Below are positions 1-9,230 of a DNA stretch of 64,000 nt, piece after piece. Below the pieces are notes generated by a model. That model did not search any database. It saw only the letters and a list, made by a program, of their open reading frames with translations, and was not told the origin of the DNA. Each line of letters starts with the position of its first letter. Position 1 is the first letter of the stretch. A program made the position numbers and the translations under genes. This DNA comes from Chaenocephalus aceratus (Eukaryota; Chordata; Actinopteri; Perciformes; Channichthyidae): positions 33,637,718 through 33,701,717 of the forward strand of contig CM043787.1 of assembly GCA_023974075.1 (NCBI GenBank), in the 5' to 3' direction.

Positions 1-140
1 GTTAATTGTAAACAATAAAACAAAATACAAATAGTTTCTAAAGTTACATAAGATCACATTTTATGGAAGTGGTAAGGAAAATGGGAATATATTTAGCTTG
101 CCACAGATCAACTGCACTTTCCTGCTTAATGGTTGCCTTT
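1..140. other. AT-rich intronic sequence, nothing recognised
   Basis: Short flank of the hAT element that follows. It probably lies in intron 1 of galnt18, because the only coding exon of that gene in the window is on the minus strand at 26.5 kb. No motif or repeat was recognised. Confidence 0.5.
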
Positions 141-148
141 GACACAAG

Positions 149-1462
149 CAGGGTCGGCGTCATGGGGGGTCATTCGCGGGCCATGCCCTCCCCAAATGAG
201 TCACTGTGCCCCCCCAACGCAGGGTGGGCAAGCCTTGCCACTTTGCCGTTTAAAAAAAAAAATCATATCAGTGAAAACGTTTCCACTAAAGGTTTTTTGT
301 GTGAAATACATCAGAAATAAAGAATAGAAATATAAAACACAGTCTGAGGTGTGCTCACTGCTGCTCTCTGATTGGTGTGTTGCTTGATCAATGACGCCCG
401 ACCTTTGTTTTGTTATCATTACGTGGCTGTGTGTTTTAGATGAAAGCCCAGTGGCGATCTGTTCATCTGTTACACTGATTATACAGTAAAGCCATCGAAA
501 ATAATATGATATAGTACAGTACAAGTAGCCTACTTCTGGGTCTCTGTGTTTCATTCAAGCTCGGCTCTGTGTGTGTGTGGCACAAGCGCATTTTGTGAGT
601 GCGCGAGTGGTAACGTGGAATGTTGTTGTTAGCATCTGGTTAGCTAGCTATGCTAACGGATATAAAGAGCTGTTTCTACACCAAGGTGGAGGAGAGTCCT
701 CTCCTGTCAGACTGAGAGGATCGTATAACCTCAGCTCAGTGAGGTAAGGACTCTCTCAGTGTTTAGATAGTTAACTTTAGTGTAGGTTATTTCAGTGGGT
801 CTCAAACGGTTTGGTCACCATTTATGTAAACAAGTATCTGCGAGGAATACCTTTATATGATCATTATAGTTATTAAAGAATAAGAGAATAAATGAAAAAC
901 GGGTATGAAATACTATAGGACAGTAACACAAGAATACAGTTAAAAAGGGGAGTGATTAGTAGAATATCCATAAAGAAAAAGTACATCTGTGTACAGTTCC
1001 GTTTCATATGGATGCTGAGAGAGATAGGCTATCCATAGATCTCTTAATTTTGCTCTCAAAGTGCACCAGATTGGTGCATTTAACTTCAATATTTTAAAAA
1101 TAATCTTCCCGGGGGAGCATGCCCCCAGACCCTCCTAGAGGAGGTTAGGTCCACCCCCACCTAAAACATGTTCACATGGATAGGATACTAAATACATTTG
1201 CACACTTTTATATGGTGGCCTATGTCCATATGTTTCTGTTTTGGTGGTCGTGCCACAACCGTGCATGTATGCACAAGTCATAGGTGCGCTATACAATAGG
1301 ATAGCACTACACCCCTGCAATGTGTGTGAAATACACTTTACAGCATGTTTTTTTAAATTGAAGTTGCGTTGCGGTGTTTGTGTGTTGGTTGTTGACGGCA
1401 GTGTGTGCCCCCCCTTGGTAAATGATTGCCCCCCCATTCGATTTGTTCTGGACCCGACCCTG
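149..1462 (+). mobile_element. Non-autonomous hAT transposon with 8-bp target duplication
   Basis: The ends are CAGGGTCGG on the left and CCGACCCTG on the right. They are flanked by identical 8-bp direct repeats GACACAAG (141-148 and 1463-1470). A 5'-CAG terminus with an 8-bp target duplication is the signature of the hAT superfamily. Inside, a TATA box (about 659-666) is followed by a probable short 5' exon ending at a donor GAG|GTAAGG (gt at 744-745). This suggests the element kept the promoter and first exon of an autonomous parent and lost the transposase. The subterminal G/C-runs near 165-215 and 1085-1435 are part of the ends. No BED finger or transposase catalytic domain is visible. 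Element class is well supported; family assignment within hAT is not attempted. Confidence 0.85.
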
Positions 1463-1470
1463 GACACAAG

Positions 1471-3771
1471 TATCAGTCTCCCAAAAACATCTCTATCAAA
1501 GGATGAAACTTGGGCTTTTTGTGTCTCACTTGCTGCAAAAGAGACGCTGACAAGAAAGGGAGAGAAAGTGAGACAAATGCTGAGAAGTAGAAAATGGGAT
1601 CGTAGAATAGATTCAGACGAATAATGGTTGAAGCTCTTAAGGTTTGATAACTGACAATCCATTCTCAACATCTGCAAGTAAGGCCTGGGCAACAATATAA
1701 ATCAAGATTTCTTAAATTTCTGTTTAGAGAAGAAGAAATAACCTGTGGGTCAAACTATGGAGGAGGGATAAACACTGCCGGAAATGTAGCTTGCATGTAG
1801 TTGAAGAAATCCAACCTAATAGACACATAAGAAATGTACTTTGTTACACATGAGATTGTGTTTCCTAATGTTCATGATCTCCTGCAATTAGAAGTGTCAT
1901 CTCATCATTGGGAAGAAGAATATTTAAATGTATTTTTTCAACAAGTGCCAAATGTAATGAGGTGTTGTCATAATGATTGATATTTTGAACAAGCACAACT
2001 TGGATAGATTGATGTTTATCTTATCAAAGGTCTTCCCACTACACAGACCTTCAACAAGAGAAGAATCACTATAAAAGCAGCTTCAATATGAGCTTTATTT
2101 AAATGTATTTTGCTCACATTATGTGGTTTCTTATTTGACATTTCTGTTTCCTAACATCTGCCACACTTGCTTCTCAGCTAAGTCAATGTCATATTTGTTG
2201 TTTGCCCTTGCCTTTAATGGAGACATTTTTTAATGAGACCTTTGATGTTTCTTTCTGATCTCATCTGGGTTTTTTATTTTCTCCTGTTCGCCTTGTTTTA
2301 TTGCTTTCATGTAGAGAAAAATGCGGCATCCTGCAAATTAAGAGTTGTGTAAATGAAAGACAGATTGATGGAAGGTCCAGGAAATAAATAAAAAAAATGT
2401 TGTGGCTTATGTTGAATGATTTAAGGCAGCAGTATTGGTATACATATTGCATGTGTCCAATGTGTGTCCAAACTCTGTCGACCACAAAAATAGACGGATT
2501 CAAATTTTAACTTCTGACTACATTTCTGTCACTTGTTCTGTTGTTGTAACTCAGGGTGCATGCAGCAATACATCAGATAGACAAGGGATTTGCTGGGAAA
2601 GAAAATCAAGACACTTGATTAAGAACAACTCCCTTGTCGATGGAAATGCCACTATTTGTTGGTGATAAAGGTACACATCTTGGGCGTTAAATACAACATA
2701 AACTGAAAGAGTTGTCTTTGGAAGAGGCTAAAGTCTAAAAATAAAAAACCGTGTAAATAAAATAATTGACATGCATTTTGTCCGTCATATAAAACCTCCG
2801 ATCCCAGATGCAAGTGTGAATTGGCATGATCATTCATGAGGAAATGGAGAAAAAATTTCCTCAGGCTGCCTCTATTTTCACAAGCAGCTGCTGAATGTGT
2901 TGCACCTCTCATATCACGCTGAAGGTGAAGAAAGGAGCTGAAGGCCAGAAATAAGGCTCATCAGGACTCAACTAAAAATAGGCAGCCAGTGATGAACAAA
3001 GGCGTGAAACACCAGAAACAAGAAGAGTTTATCTTATTGGGACAAGGGATGAACTCACCATGTTAAAGGTCAAGTGAAATATCAATCACTGAAATTGTTT
3101 TCATATAACTCAATATATCAAATCACACATTTGTCTCCGGGGACTTAACAGACTGTAAAGCATTCACAGTATTGTGCTATTCTCCCTTCCTTCACAACCA
3201 CAATTGTCAAATATGAATTTGTTTTTAAAACGAGAATAAAACAGTTTTTGGAAATCTCATATTTGAAGGCCAGTGTTGTGCAGGAGATGCAATGTAGCTT
3301 TACTGAGAGTAGCATGTCATAGCAGAGTAGCTTAAAGACATCCATACAAGAAACGTTTCCCGCCCTTTTTTCTCCAATCCGACATTGCGCTGGTTAAATA
3401 CCCTTTACAGCATTTGGGGAACTCTATGGCTTTCACTCAGAAAGTGGAAGCTAGTTAGCGAAGCTTGATAAAGGGATAAGGGTTATTTTATGGTAATGTT
3501 AGTTCAAAGCCTGTTCATTTGGATTTCTCACAAACTAAATGATGTGTTTGTCCTACATTGTGCAAAGTACATTCTAGCTAGCTGGTTCTCTTTCAAATGA
3601 CTGCATTTCAAAACTCGCAGCTGTACGGATACAATCCGGTAAACCCGGCACTCGTACGGTACGTTTTTCATTGATTCAAATTACATAAAGGAATGTAGAA
3701 AACCAGAGTTTAAAAGCAAAAATGGAAAAAAGCAACAGTTAATTATGCCGACTCTAAGCTGGTTAAACATT
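1471..3771. other. Intronic sequence without recognised feature
   Basis: About 2.3 kb of moderately AT-rich DNA between the hAT element and DIRS copy 1. A plus-strand open frame runs from the hAT edge to about 1623, but its product resembles nothing I know and it has no clear exon boundaries. No RNA gene or repeat signature was recognised. Confidence 0.4.
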
Positions 3772-3963
3772 GTTCTCATTCATAACACTCCGTTCGATGT
3801 CTCACTATGGGATGCGCCTCATCGCGGAGCAAACAGAAGCATCAATCTCATTACGCCAATCCTGATTGGCCGGTGATTCTTGACGTCAACGTCAGGGGAA
3901 ATCACCCCCTATAAGTAGCCTGCGCCACGACGCATGCGTCATTCAAACACCTCTTCTCGCTTC
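3772..3963 (+). repeat. Left inverted terminal repeat of DIRS copy 1
   Basis: Positions from about 3796 to 3963 are the reverse complement of the right end (about 9013-9186), with only small indels. The first 24 bases (GTTCTCATTCATAAC...) are unique to the left outer edge and recur inverted only in the ICR. The repeat contains a 12-bp palindrome GACGCATGCGTC (3929-3940). Confidence 0.93.
3853..3918 (+). promoter_or_regulatory. Putative RNA polymerase II promoter inside the DIRS terminal repeat
   Basis: Within about 65 bp there is a CCAAT box facing an inverted CCAAT box (GCCAATCCTGATTGGCC), then a perfect CRE/ATF palindrome TGACGTCA (3881-3888) overlapping a second half site, then a TATA-like CTATAAGTAG (from 3909). 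The order and spacing match a compact vertebrate promoter and lie about 440 bp upstream of the gag start. The same array is kept in all three copies, except that copies 2 and 3 carry TTTAAGTAG instead of TATAAGTAG. Because the repeat is inverted, an identical array faces inward at the other end. Promoter activity is inferred, not shown. Confidence 0.5.
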
Positions 3964-4350
3964 AGAGCACATCTCGAACGGTAGCCGGGCTAGCTTAACG
4001 GTCCACAGACGGAACCCAACTACTTTTCGGTCGACGGGCGTTAGCCGGCTACCCGATTCTCTCACAGAAGAAGATTATAGTCAACCTCGCCGTTCTTCCT
4101 CTGGAGTAAGGTAAGGTTTTGACTTCAAGTTAGCAACACACCAGTTGCTAACTTGTGTTTTTTCCTCACTACCGACACCACAGTAGCAAGGACACTTTTT
4201 TCTTCTCTCTTCCACGGAGGAGAAAAGGATTACAGGAATATTACCATACCAGGTAATATCCTTGAGAGAAAAAAAAAAAGACCCACGCTGTCCTTTTTCC
4301 CCTGGATTAAAGACAGATCGGTAAACATTTTTTTCTCGAACGTACCTGTC

Positions 4351-6015
4351 ATGAGCGGACCCTCTCCACGCCTCACGGCGAACGAGATGGATGCCTCTCC
4401 CCCTCACACCAGAGGAGTCAGGATCTCGGAGGCTTGGCGCTGCGGTTGCGGGTTGAAAGTGTCAGGCACAGACTCACACCAGATCTGTTCGTCCTGCCTC
4501 GGGCTGGAACACGCCCAGGAGGCCATTGACAACCCCGGCTCGTGCGGACATTGTGCCCGCCTCACCGTGAAGAGCCTCCACCGAAGGTTAGCGCAACAAG
4601 TTAACCTGTCGGGACGGGACCCCCTCATGTCCACTGATCCGCCGACCGGCAATCAAGGCACGGGGACGTCTGCCGCAGAGATGGAGTCCCTCACTGCGGT
4701 CTGGGGCTCACCGACAGCGGCACCCGCAGAACCGGAATCTCGCGCCATATCAGGCCGAGATCCGGTGGCGGCAAAGAACGCGGGAACGGGGCCCCACGCT
4801 ATACCAAACTGGGGCTCCCGACTGGACCTCACCACGGTTTCACCCGCGGAAGATGTCCTGGAGTTAGACTGCATGGAGGACGAAGAGTACACCTCTGAGT
4901 TCCTCCTGTCTGACTCGGATGAGCAGGAAGACGACATCTTCATGTCATCGGCTCAGGCTGCAAAGCCGGGAGCGATGGCTGCTCCCCCGGGCGACAGCAC
5001 ACCAGCTTCGCCCTGTCTCAGTATGGACCTACAAGCCGTGTGTCAGCGCGCTGCGGCCAAACTAGACATCCCATGGCCCGAAGTGGCCAAGGAGACCTCC
5101 AGGTCCCGTTATGAGGGAAAACTTTTTTCCCAAACAACGAGGGCAAAGAGGCAACTCCTCCCGGTCTTCCCGGAGATGTTGGATGAGGTGTCGGTCTCGT
5201 GGAGAGACCGGCCCTTTAGCAACAAGGCCCCAATCCAGGGTGCCTCCTCCCTTGACTGTGACGATATGGAGAGGCTCGGCCTGCTCCACATACCACCTAT
5301 GGAACCGCTGGTGGCAGCCCACCTCCTACCGAGGATGGGCCAGCCACCAAGCAGGAACCCCACGCTGCCAGCAAAAACGGACCGATTCCAGTCTACCATG
5401 ACGGAACGGGCCTACAGAGCCGCAGCGTTGTCCGCCAGGGCTCTGAACGTTTCCTCGATGCTAACCGCATACCAAGCGGAGCTCTGTGAGGATATGTCGA
5501 GCAATCCTGGACCGGCCACTCTGGACGAGATAGCCGCGGTCACAGACATTTGTCTCCGTGTCCAACGCTGCGCCGTCCAGGCCACGGGCAAGGTAATGGG
5601 GATCATGGTGGTGCAGGAAAGAGCTAGATGGCTCAACCTCACCAACCTCCCAGACCGGGAAAAGGAAGATGTGCTTGACATGCCCATCGTTCCCGAGGGG
5701 ATTTTCGGCTCCGCTCTCGCTTCCATGCAAAGGAAGTGCGAGTCGAAAAAGAAAGAAGACGAGGCTCTCCACCTTTGTCTCCCTCGAAGGGTCCAGCCGC
5801 GGCTTTTGCAACGGCGGCCCTTCGCCCACGCTGCACCGCGCTCTGCTGGGTTCAAAGTACCGGGACAGCAGAGGGCGCAGCCCGCCCCGAGTCCCCAGCC
5901 CAGGCAGGAGACGAGGGCGAGTTGGTCTAGAAAATCTCCGGCTCCGGCTGTAGCCCAGGCACAGCCGAACCAGAATTTCGGCCAGCAGGCGAGGAAGAAG
6001 AAGCGAGCGGCCTGA
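4351..6015 (+). CDS. DIRS gag-like protein, copy 1
   Basis: An open frame of 554 codons from the chosen ATG (MSGPSPRL). The frame is open upstream to 4153, and a second in-frame ATG lies at 4387. The N-terminal region has a cysteine/histidine cluster, C31, C33, H43, C46, C49, H54, C65 and C68, with the CLGLEHA block typical of fish DIRS gag proteins; it probably binds zinc and nucleic acid. An acidic stretch follows (around residues 165-195, LELDCMEDEE), then a conserved middle part (SRYEGK, LLPVFPEMLDEV) shared with copies 2 and 3. The C-terminus is proline/glutamine-rich and ends in a basic RKKKRAA tail that could be a nuclear localisation signal. No stop or frameshift is seen, unlike copies 2 and 3. 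The presumed role is packaging of element RNA. Start codon choice is uncertain. Confidence 0.85.
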   Translation: MSGPSPRLTANEMDASPPHTRGVRISEAWRCGCGLKVSGTDSHQICSSCLGLEHAQEAIDNPGSCGHCARLTVKSLHRRLAQQVNLSGRDPLMSTDPPTGNQGTGTSAAEMESLTAVWGSPTAAPAEPESRAISGRDPVAAKNAGTGPHAIPNWGSRLDLTTVSPAEDVLELDCMEDEEYTSEFLLSDSDEQEDDIFMSSAQAAKPGAMAAPPGDSTPASPCLSMDLQAVCQRAAAKLDIPWPEVAKETSRSRYEGKLFSQTTRAKRQLLPVFPEMLDEVSVSWRDRPFSNKAPIQGASSLDCDDMERLGLLHIPPMEPLVAAHLLPRMGQPPSRNPTLPAKTDRFQSTMTERAYRAAALSARALNVSSMLTAYQAELCEDMSSNPGPATLDEIAAVTDICLRVQRCAVQATGKVMGIMVVQERARWLNLTNLPDREKEDVLDMPIVPEGIFGSALASMQRKCESKKKEDEALHLCLPRRVQPRLLQRRPFAHAAPRSAGFKVPGQQRAQPAPSPQPRQETRASWSRKSPAPAVAQAQPNQNFGQQARKKKRAA

Positions 6016-6208
6016 CAGCCTCTCCTTCTCCTCTCCGTGACAGAGCTGGAAGTTCCTTCCCCGGCTCTAAATGTGTCCCCGCCGCCTCGAGAGATGTCTC
6101 AACGCCATCCTCAAGTCCGCACAAGACACATGTCACATCGTTATTGTCTGAATAAACCATTTTCCGCTGACGCATCCAGGCTCCGGCCAAGGGCGCAGCC
6201 TAAAAAAA

Positions 6209-7772
6209 ATGAAAAGAAAGACAATAAACAGTCCGTTAACCATAAGTCCCCTTTTGAGAGCAGCTACGGCCTCTCTCAAAAGGCGGATAATAAACGGGTC
6301 TGTGAAGGCACCACCGCCACGCGCATGCGCAGTGCCGGTTGGGGCTTTAAGGGCACTACCGCCACGTGCGTACGCAGTGCCGGCTAGAGCTGTAAAGAAC
6401 GGCCCGTCAATCCTTCCCTTTTCAAGAACAGCTACGGCATCTCTCAAAGGACGGATTATTGACGGGTCCGTGAAGCCACCGCCACACACATGCGCAGTGC
6501 CGGCCAGGGCTTTAAGGGCACCACCGGCACGCGCAGGCGCAGTGCCGACTGGAGCCGTGAGGGCACCACCGGCACACATGCGCAGTGCCGGCTGGAGCTA
6601 AAAAGGCACCTCCGCCACGCACATGCGCAGTGCCGGTCGGAGCCATAAGAATGACATCTCAGCTGGCTCTAAAGAGCATACAGCAGGAGATACTCACGAT
6701 GTCTGCCTGGGCTTCTCAAAACAGTTATAATTTATCTGTTTTCACAAACCCAGAGAGAGTCAACCCACATTCTGGAGAGAAAGGTTCTCTCTCTCCCAGA
6801 AAGAAGGGTTTTATCTATAAAGCCCACCGAGCGGAGTCAGATTACGGAGGAGAATGTCCTCGTAAAGCACCCGCTCAACATGGGCCTCATAATAAAACTA
6901 AACCCCGAACGCCACGGCTTACGGAGAGTTTTGGTGATTATGAAATGCGTAGTGGCACTACACCCGACTTTTCCAGTGCGGGACGCGCCTACGGGTGCAG
7001 TCCTTTCACGGAAGGTGGTCACCACGGACGCAGGTCAGACGGGCTGACAGGGGACTTACGAAGGTCACCCGGTGAGAGGTCTCTAGAACAGAGACTTCCA
7101 GCGGGCACGCGTAAATTACCCAGAGCTTTTAGCGGTGTTCCCCACCCAAAAATGCTTCCTGCCTTCTCTCAGAGGACTTCATGTCCCCGTGAGGATAGAC
7201 AACACGATATCGTGGATGAACCGCTAGGGAAGGTTACGTTGTCTCCAGTCACCACTGGCACACAAACTGATCCCTTAGAGCGGCAGACGTCTCCTCTCTC
7301 TGAGAACGACACGAGTACCGGGTGTTATGCACCTAGGGACAGAATTACTGTCAAAAGGTGCACCACTCTATGCAGACTGGACTCCTCATCCAAGGATCGA
7401 GAGTCCGCTGTGGGTGCGTTACGGCGGAGCCGAGTTAAATCTGTTCGCAAGGGGAGAAAATGCTCAATGACAGCTGTTCTCTTTAATGCACGATTTAAAC
7501 GCACCGTTAGGCGGGGACGTTCTCGTACACGATTGACCTCCGGGTCCTCTGTACACGTTCCCACCCCTGGTTCTGTTCCCCTTAACTCCGGCCAGAGTGA
7601 AAGAGCAACGCCACACACGTACTTTGATGTTTCCACCCTAGCCCGCAACATACGGGCTGGCGGTGATATATCAGCTGTTGTGCGGGCAGCCGTGGCGGCC
7701 CCCACCACGCAGGGACAGATCGTCTCAGGCGGGGAGGGCGATCCTTCACCCACGCCCAGAGCACGGGGCACT
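6209..7772 (+). pseudogene. Decayed RT/RNase H (pol) region of DIRS copy 1, RT core deleted
   Basis: The start of pol (KRKTIN, LLRAATASLKRR) matches copy 3 and lies in the second frame. It shifts frame inside the minisatellite near 6580. The RT catalytic core is absent: sequence equivalent to copy 3 at about 39095 joins directly to sequence equivalent to about 39504 (NVLVKHPLNMG here). RNase H follows in the first frame. VVTTDAGQTG carries the first catalytic Asp, but the following Trp codon is a stop (7045-7047). Then come YPELLAVF (Glu), VRIDNT (Asp) and GTELLS, with several further stops. The region ends at NLFARGENAQ. A Dam-type methyltransferase domain, which some DIRS elements carry, could not be identified with confidence. 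It is a pseudogene by deletion, frameshift and stops. Confidence 0.8.
6250..6652 (+). repeat. Hairpin plus six-unit 45-bp minisatellite between gag and pol
   Basis: Two hairpin modules (CCTTTTGAGAG...CTCTCAAAAGG, near 6248-6281, and a degenerate copy near 6415-6448) each precede a set of about 45-bp units. Units begin near 6307, 6353, 6473, 6518, 6563 and 6606. Each has a core GCGCAGTGCCG-like block, and several have GCGCATGCGCA, close to the NRF1 consensus. The unit length of 45 nt keeps frame and gives a peptide period such as APPPRACAVPVGALR. One unit (around 6563) is about 2 nt short and shifts the frame. Copy 3 has a single hairpin and a single unit, so the array expanded in copy 1's lineage. 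Confidence 0.8.
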
Positions 7773-8831
7773 ATGGGCCTGACCCGTGAGTGGTACAATC
7801 TGAATACAGTGGGACTCCCTCAGAAGGTGATAAACACTATTCAGAGTGCGAGAGCTTCCTCCACCAGGTCTCTTTACGACTGTAAGTGGAGGGTGTTTGA
7901 GGAGTGGTGCCTTCAAGAAAGGCACATCTCTTTTCAGTGTCCTGTCGGGGTGATTTTATCATTCCTACAGGACTTGATCGATAAACACAGAGCTTTTTCC
8001 ACGATCAAGGTGTACCTGGCTGCTATTGCTGCATGCCATGTGGGCTTTGAGGGTAAGACGGCTAGCCAACATCCTTTGGTTTGCCGTTTTATGAAGGGAG
8101 CGCGCAGGCTCCTCCCTGTCTCCAGGTCGCTGGTGCCCTTATGGGACCTGGCAGTGGTTTTAAATGGGCTCAAAATGACCCCATTTGAACCCCTGGAAGG
8201 AGCTGACATGAAACATCTGTCACTCAAGACAGTGCTGTTACTGGCCCTGGCATCCGCTAAACGGGTCAGTGATATCCATGCACTGTCTGTACATCCCTCA
8301 TGCACTCAGTTCGCCCCAGGGCAAACGAGAGTGTTGTTGAAACCCAACCCTGCCTTTACACCAAAGGTGGTTGGTTCGTGTACCCCGATTGACATTGAGG
8401 CATTTCCTCCGCAGCTGGTTTCCTCCGGGGAGCAGCAGCAGGATCTATTGTGTCCAGTCCGGGCTTTGCACACATATATGGACAGATCAAAAGAGCTTCG
8501 TCTTAATGACCAACTCTTCGTGTCCTGGGCTAAACCTCACAAGGGTAAGCCTGTTACTAAGCAACGACTATCCCACTGGATCGTGGAGGCGATTGCTTTG
8601 GCCTATACGAGTCAGAATCTGCAAGCACCTTTGGGTCTGCGGGCTCACTCGACTCGGGGCCTGGCTACATCCTGGGCTTTGTTCAAGGGTGTTTCCATCC
8701 AGGATATCTGTGCGGCGGCAAGCTGGTCTTCGCCACTCACTTTTGTCCGCTTTTACAGACTGGACGTCTCCGCTCCAAGCGTGGCCCGAGCAGTGCTGGG
8801 CACCTTGTTGAGTCGGGACTCCACCTGTTAA
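7773..8831 (+). CDS. DIRS tyrosine recombinase, copy 1
   Basis: From the chosen ATG (MGLTREWYNL) this encodes 352 residues. The same frame stays open upstream to 6585, overlapping RNase H in another frame, so an N-terminally extended product is possible. The first part (about residues 15-120) resembles a core-binding domain (TRSLYDCKWRVFEEWC). The catalytic part has the full tyrosine-recombinase set: Arg164 in SAKRVSD, His292 and Arg295 in AHSTRG, Trp318 in AASW, and the nucleophile Tyr328 in FVRFYRLD. In DIRS elements this enzyme replaces integrase and inserts a circular DNA copy without target duplication. No stop or frameshift is seen and the catalytic set is complete, so it may be active. 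Copies 2 and 3 have only the C-terminal half. Confidence 0.9.
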   Translation: MGLTREWYNLNTVGLPQKVINTIQSARASSTRSLYDCKWRVFEEWCLQERHISFQCPVGVILSFLQDLIDKHRAFSTIKVYLAAIAACHVGFEGKTASQHPLVCRFMKGARRLLPVSRSLVPLWDLAVVLNGLKMTPFEPLEGADMKHLSLKTVLLLALASAKRVSDIHALSVHPSCTQFAPGQTRVLLKPNPAFTPKVVGSCTPIDIEAFPPQLVSSGEQQQDLLCPVRALHTYMDRSKELRLNDQLFVSWAKPHKGKPVTKQRLSHWIVEAIALAYTSQNLQAPLGLRAHSTRGLATSWALFKGVSIQDICAAASWSSPLTFVRFYRLDVSAPSVARAVLGTLLSRDSTC

Positions 8832-8891
8832 ATTCTGGTTGATCGGTGATCTTCGAGATAAGCTCGTCTGGCAATACGGGAGCTACAATAT

Positions 8892-8987
8892 CCCATAGTG
8901 AGACATCGAACGGAGTGTTATGAATGAGAACTATAGGTTACTTACGTAACCCCAGTCCTCAGAGTAACATGAAGTGAGATGTCTCAC
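8892..8987 (+). repeat. Internal complementary region (ICR) of DIRS copy 1
   Basis: Bases 8892-8931 are the exact reverse complement of the left end 3772-3811 (40 of 40). Bases 8932-8987 are the exact reverse complement of the right end 9175-9230 (56 of 56). The two blocks abut at GAAC|TATA, so the ICR reads as the fused outer ends of the element. This is the known DIRS hallmark used to template end completion and circularisation. Confidence 0.95.
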
Positions 8988-9012
8988 CAGACGGCTTTCC
9001 TTGCTATGGTGA

Positions 9013-9230
9013 AGCGAGAAGAGGTGCTTATTTTGAATGACGCATGCGTCGTGGGCGCAGGCTACTTATAGGGGGTGATTTCCCCTGACGTTGACGTCAA
9101 GAATCACCGGCCAATCAGGATTGGCGTAATGAGATTGATGCTTCTGTTTGCTCCGCGATGAGGCGCATCCCATAGTGAGACATCTCACTTCATGTTACTC
9201 TGAGGACTGGGGTTACGTAAGTAACCTATA
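9013..9230 (-). repeat. Right inverted terminal repeat of DIRS copy 1
   Basis: The reverse complement of about 3796-3963 occupies 9013-9186. It is followed by a right-specific outer edge ending in TTACGTAAGTAACCTATA, which recurs inverted only in the ICR. GTT follows directly at 9231. An inward-facing copy of the CCAAT/CRE/TATA array is present. Confidence 0.93.

Larger units (their letters stand above)
3772..9230 (+). mobile_element. DIRS-type tyrosine-recombinase retrotransposon, copy 1 (5.46 kb, near complete)
   Basis: Layout: left inverted terminal repeat, gag, a repeat-rich spacer, remnants of RT/RNase H, an intact tyrosine recombinase, an internal complementary region (ICR), right inverted terminal repeat. 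There is no LTR, no integrase and no target duplication. The element starts with GTT and is followed by GTT (9231-9233), as in the other two copies. The 96-bp ICR is a perfect reverse complement of the two outer ends joined together. DIRS elements are known to use such a region to build a circular intermediate that the recombinase integrates. The RT catalytic core (the YLDD region present in copy 3) is missing around 6838-6858, so this copy is probably non-autonomous. It lies antisense to galnt18 in the presumed intron 1. Confidence 0.95.

Noticed and set aside
4404..5855. Several 80-150 codon minus-strand frames opposite gag
   Set aside because: They mirror the GC-rich gag coding sequence and have no independent support.
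6949..7772. Dam-type methyltransferase domain in DIRS copy 1
   Set aside because: Some DIRS elements carry one after RNase H. The remaining text (NLFARGENAQ and onward) is too decayed and short to call.
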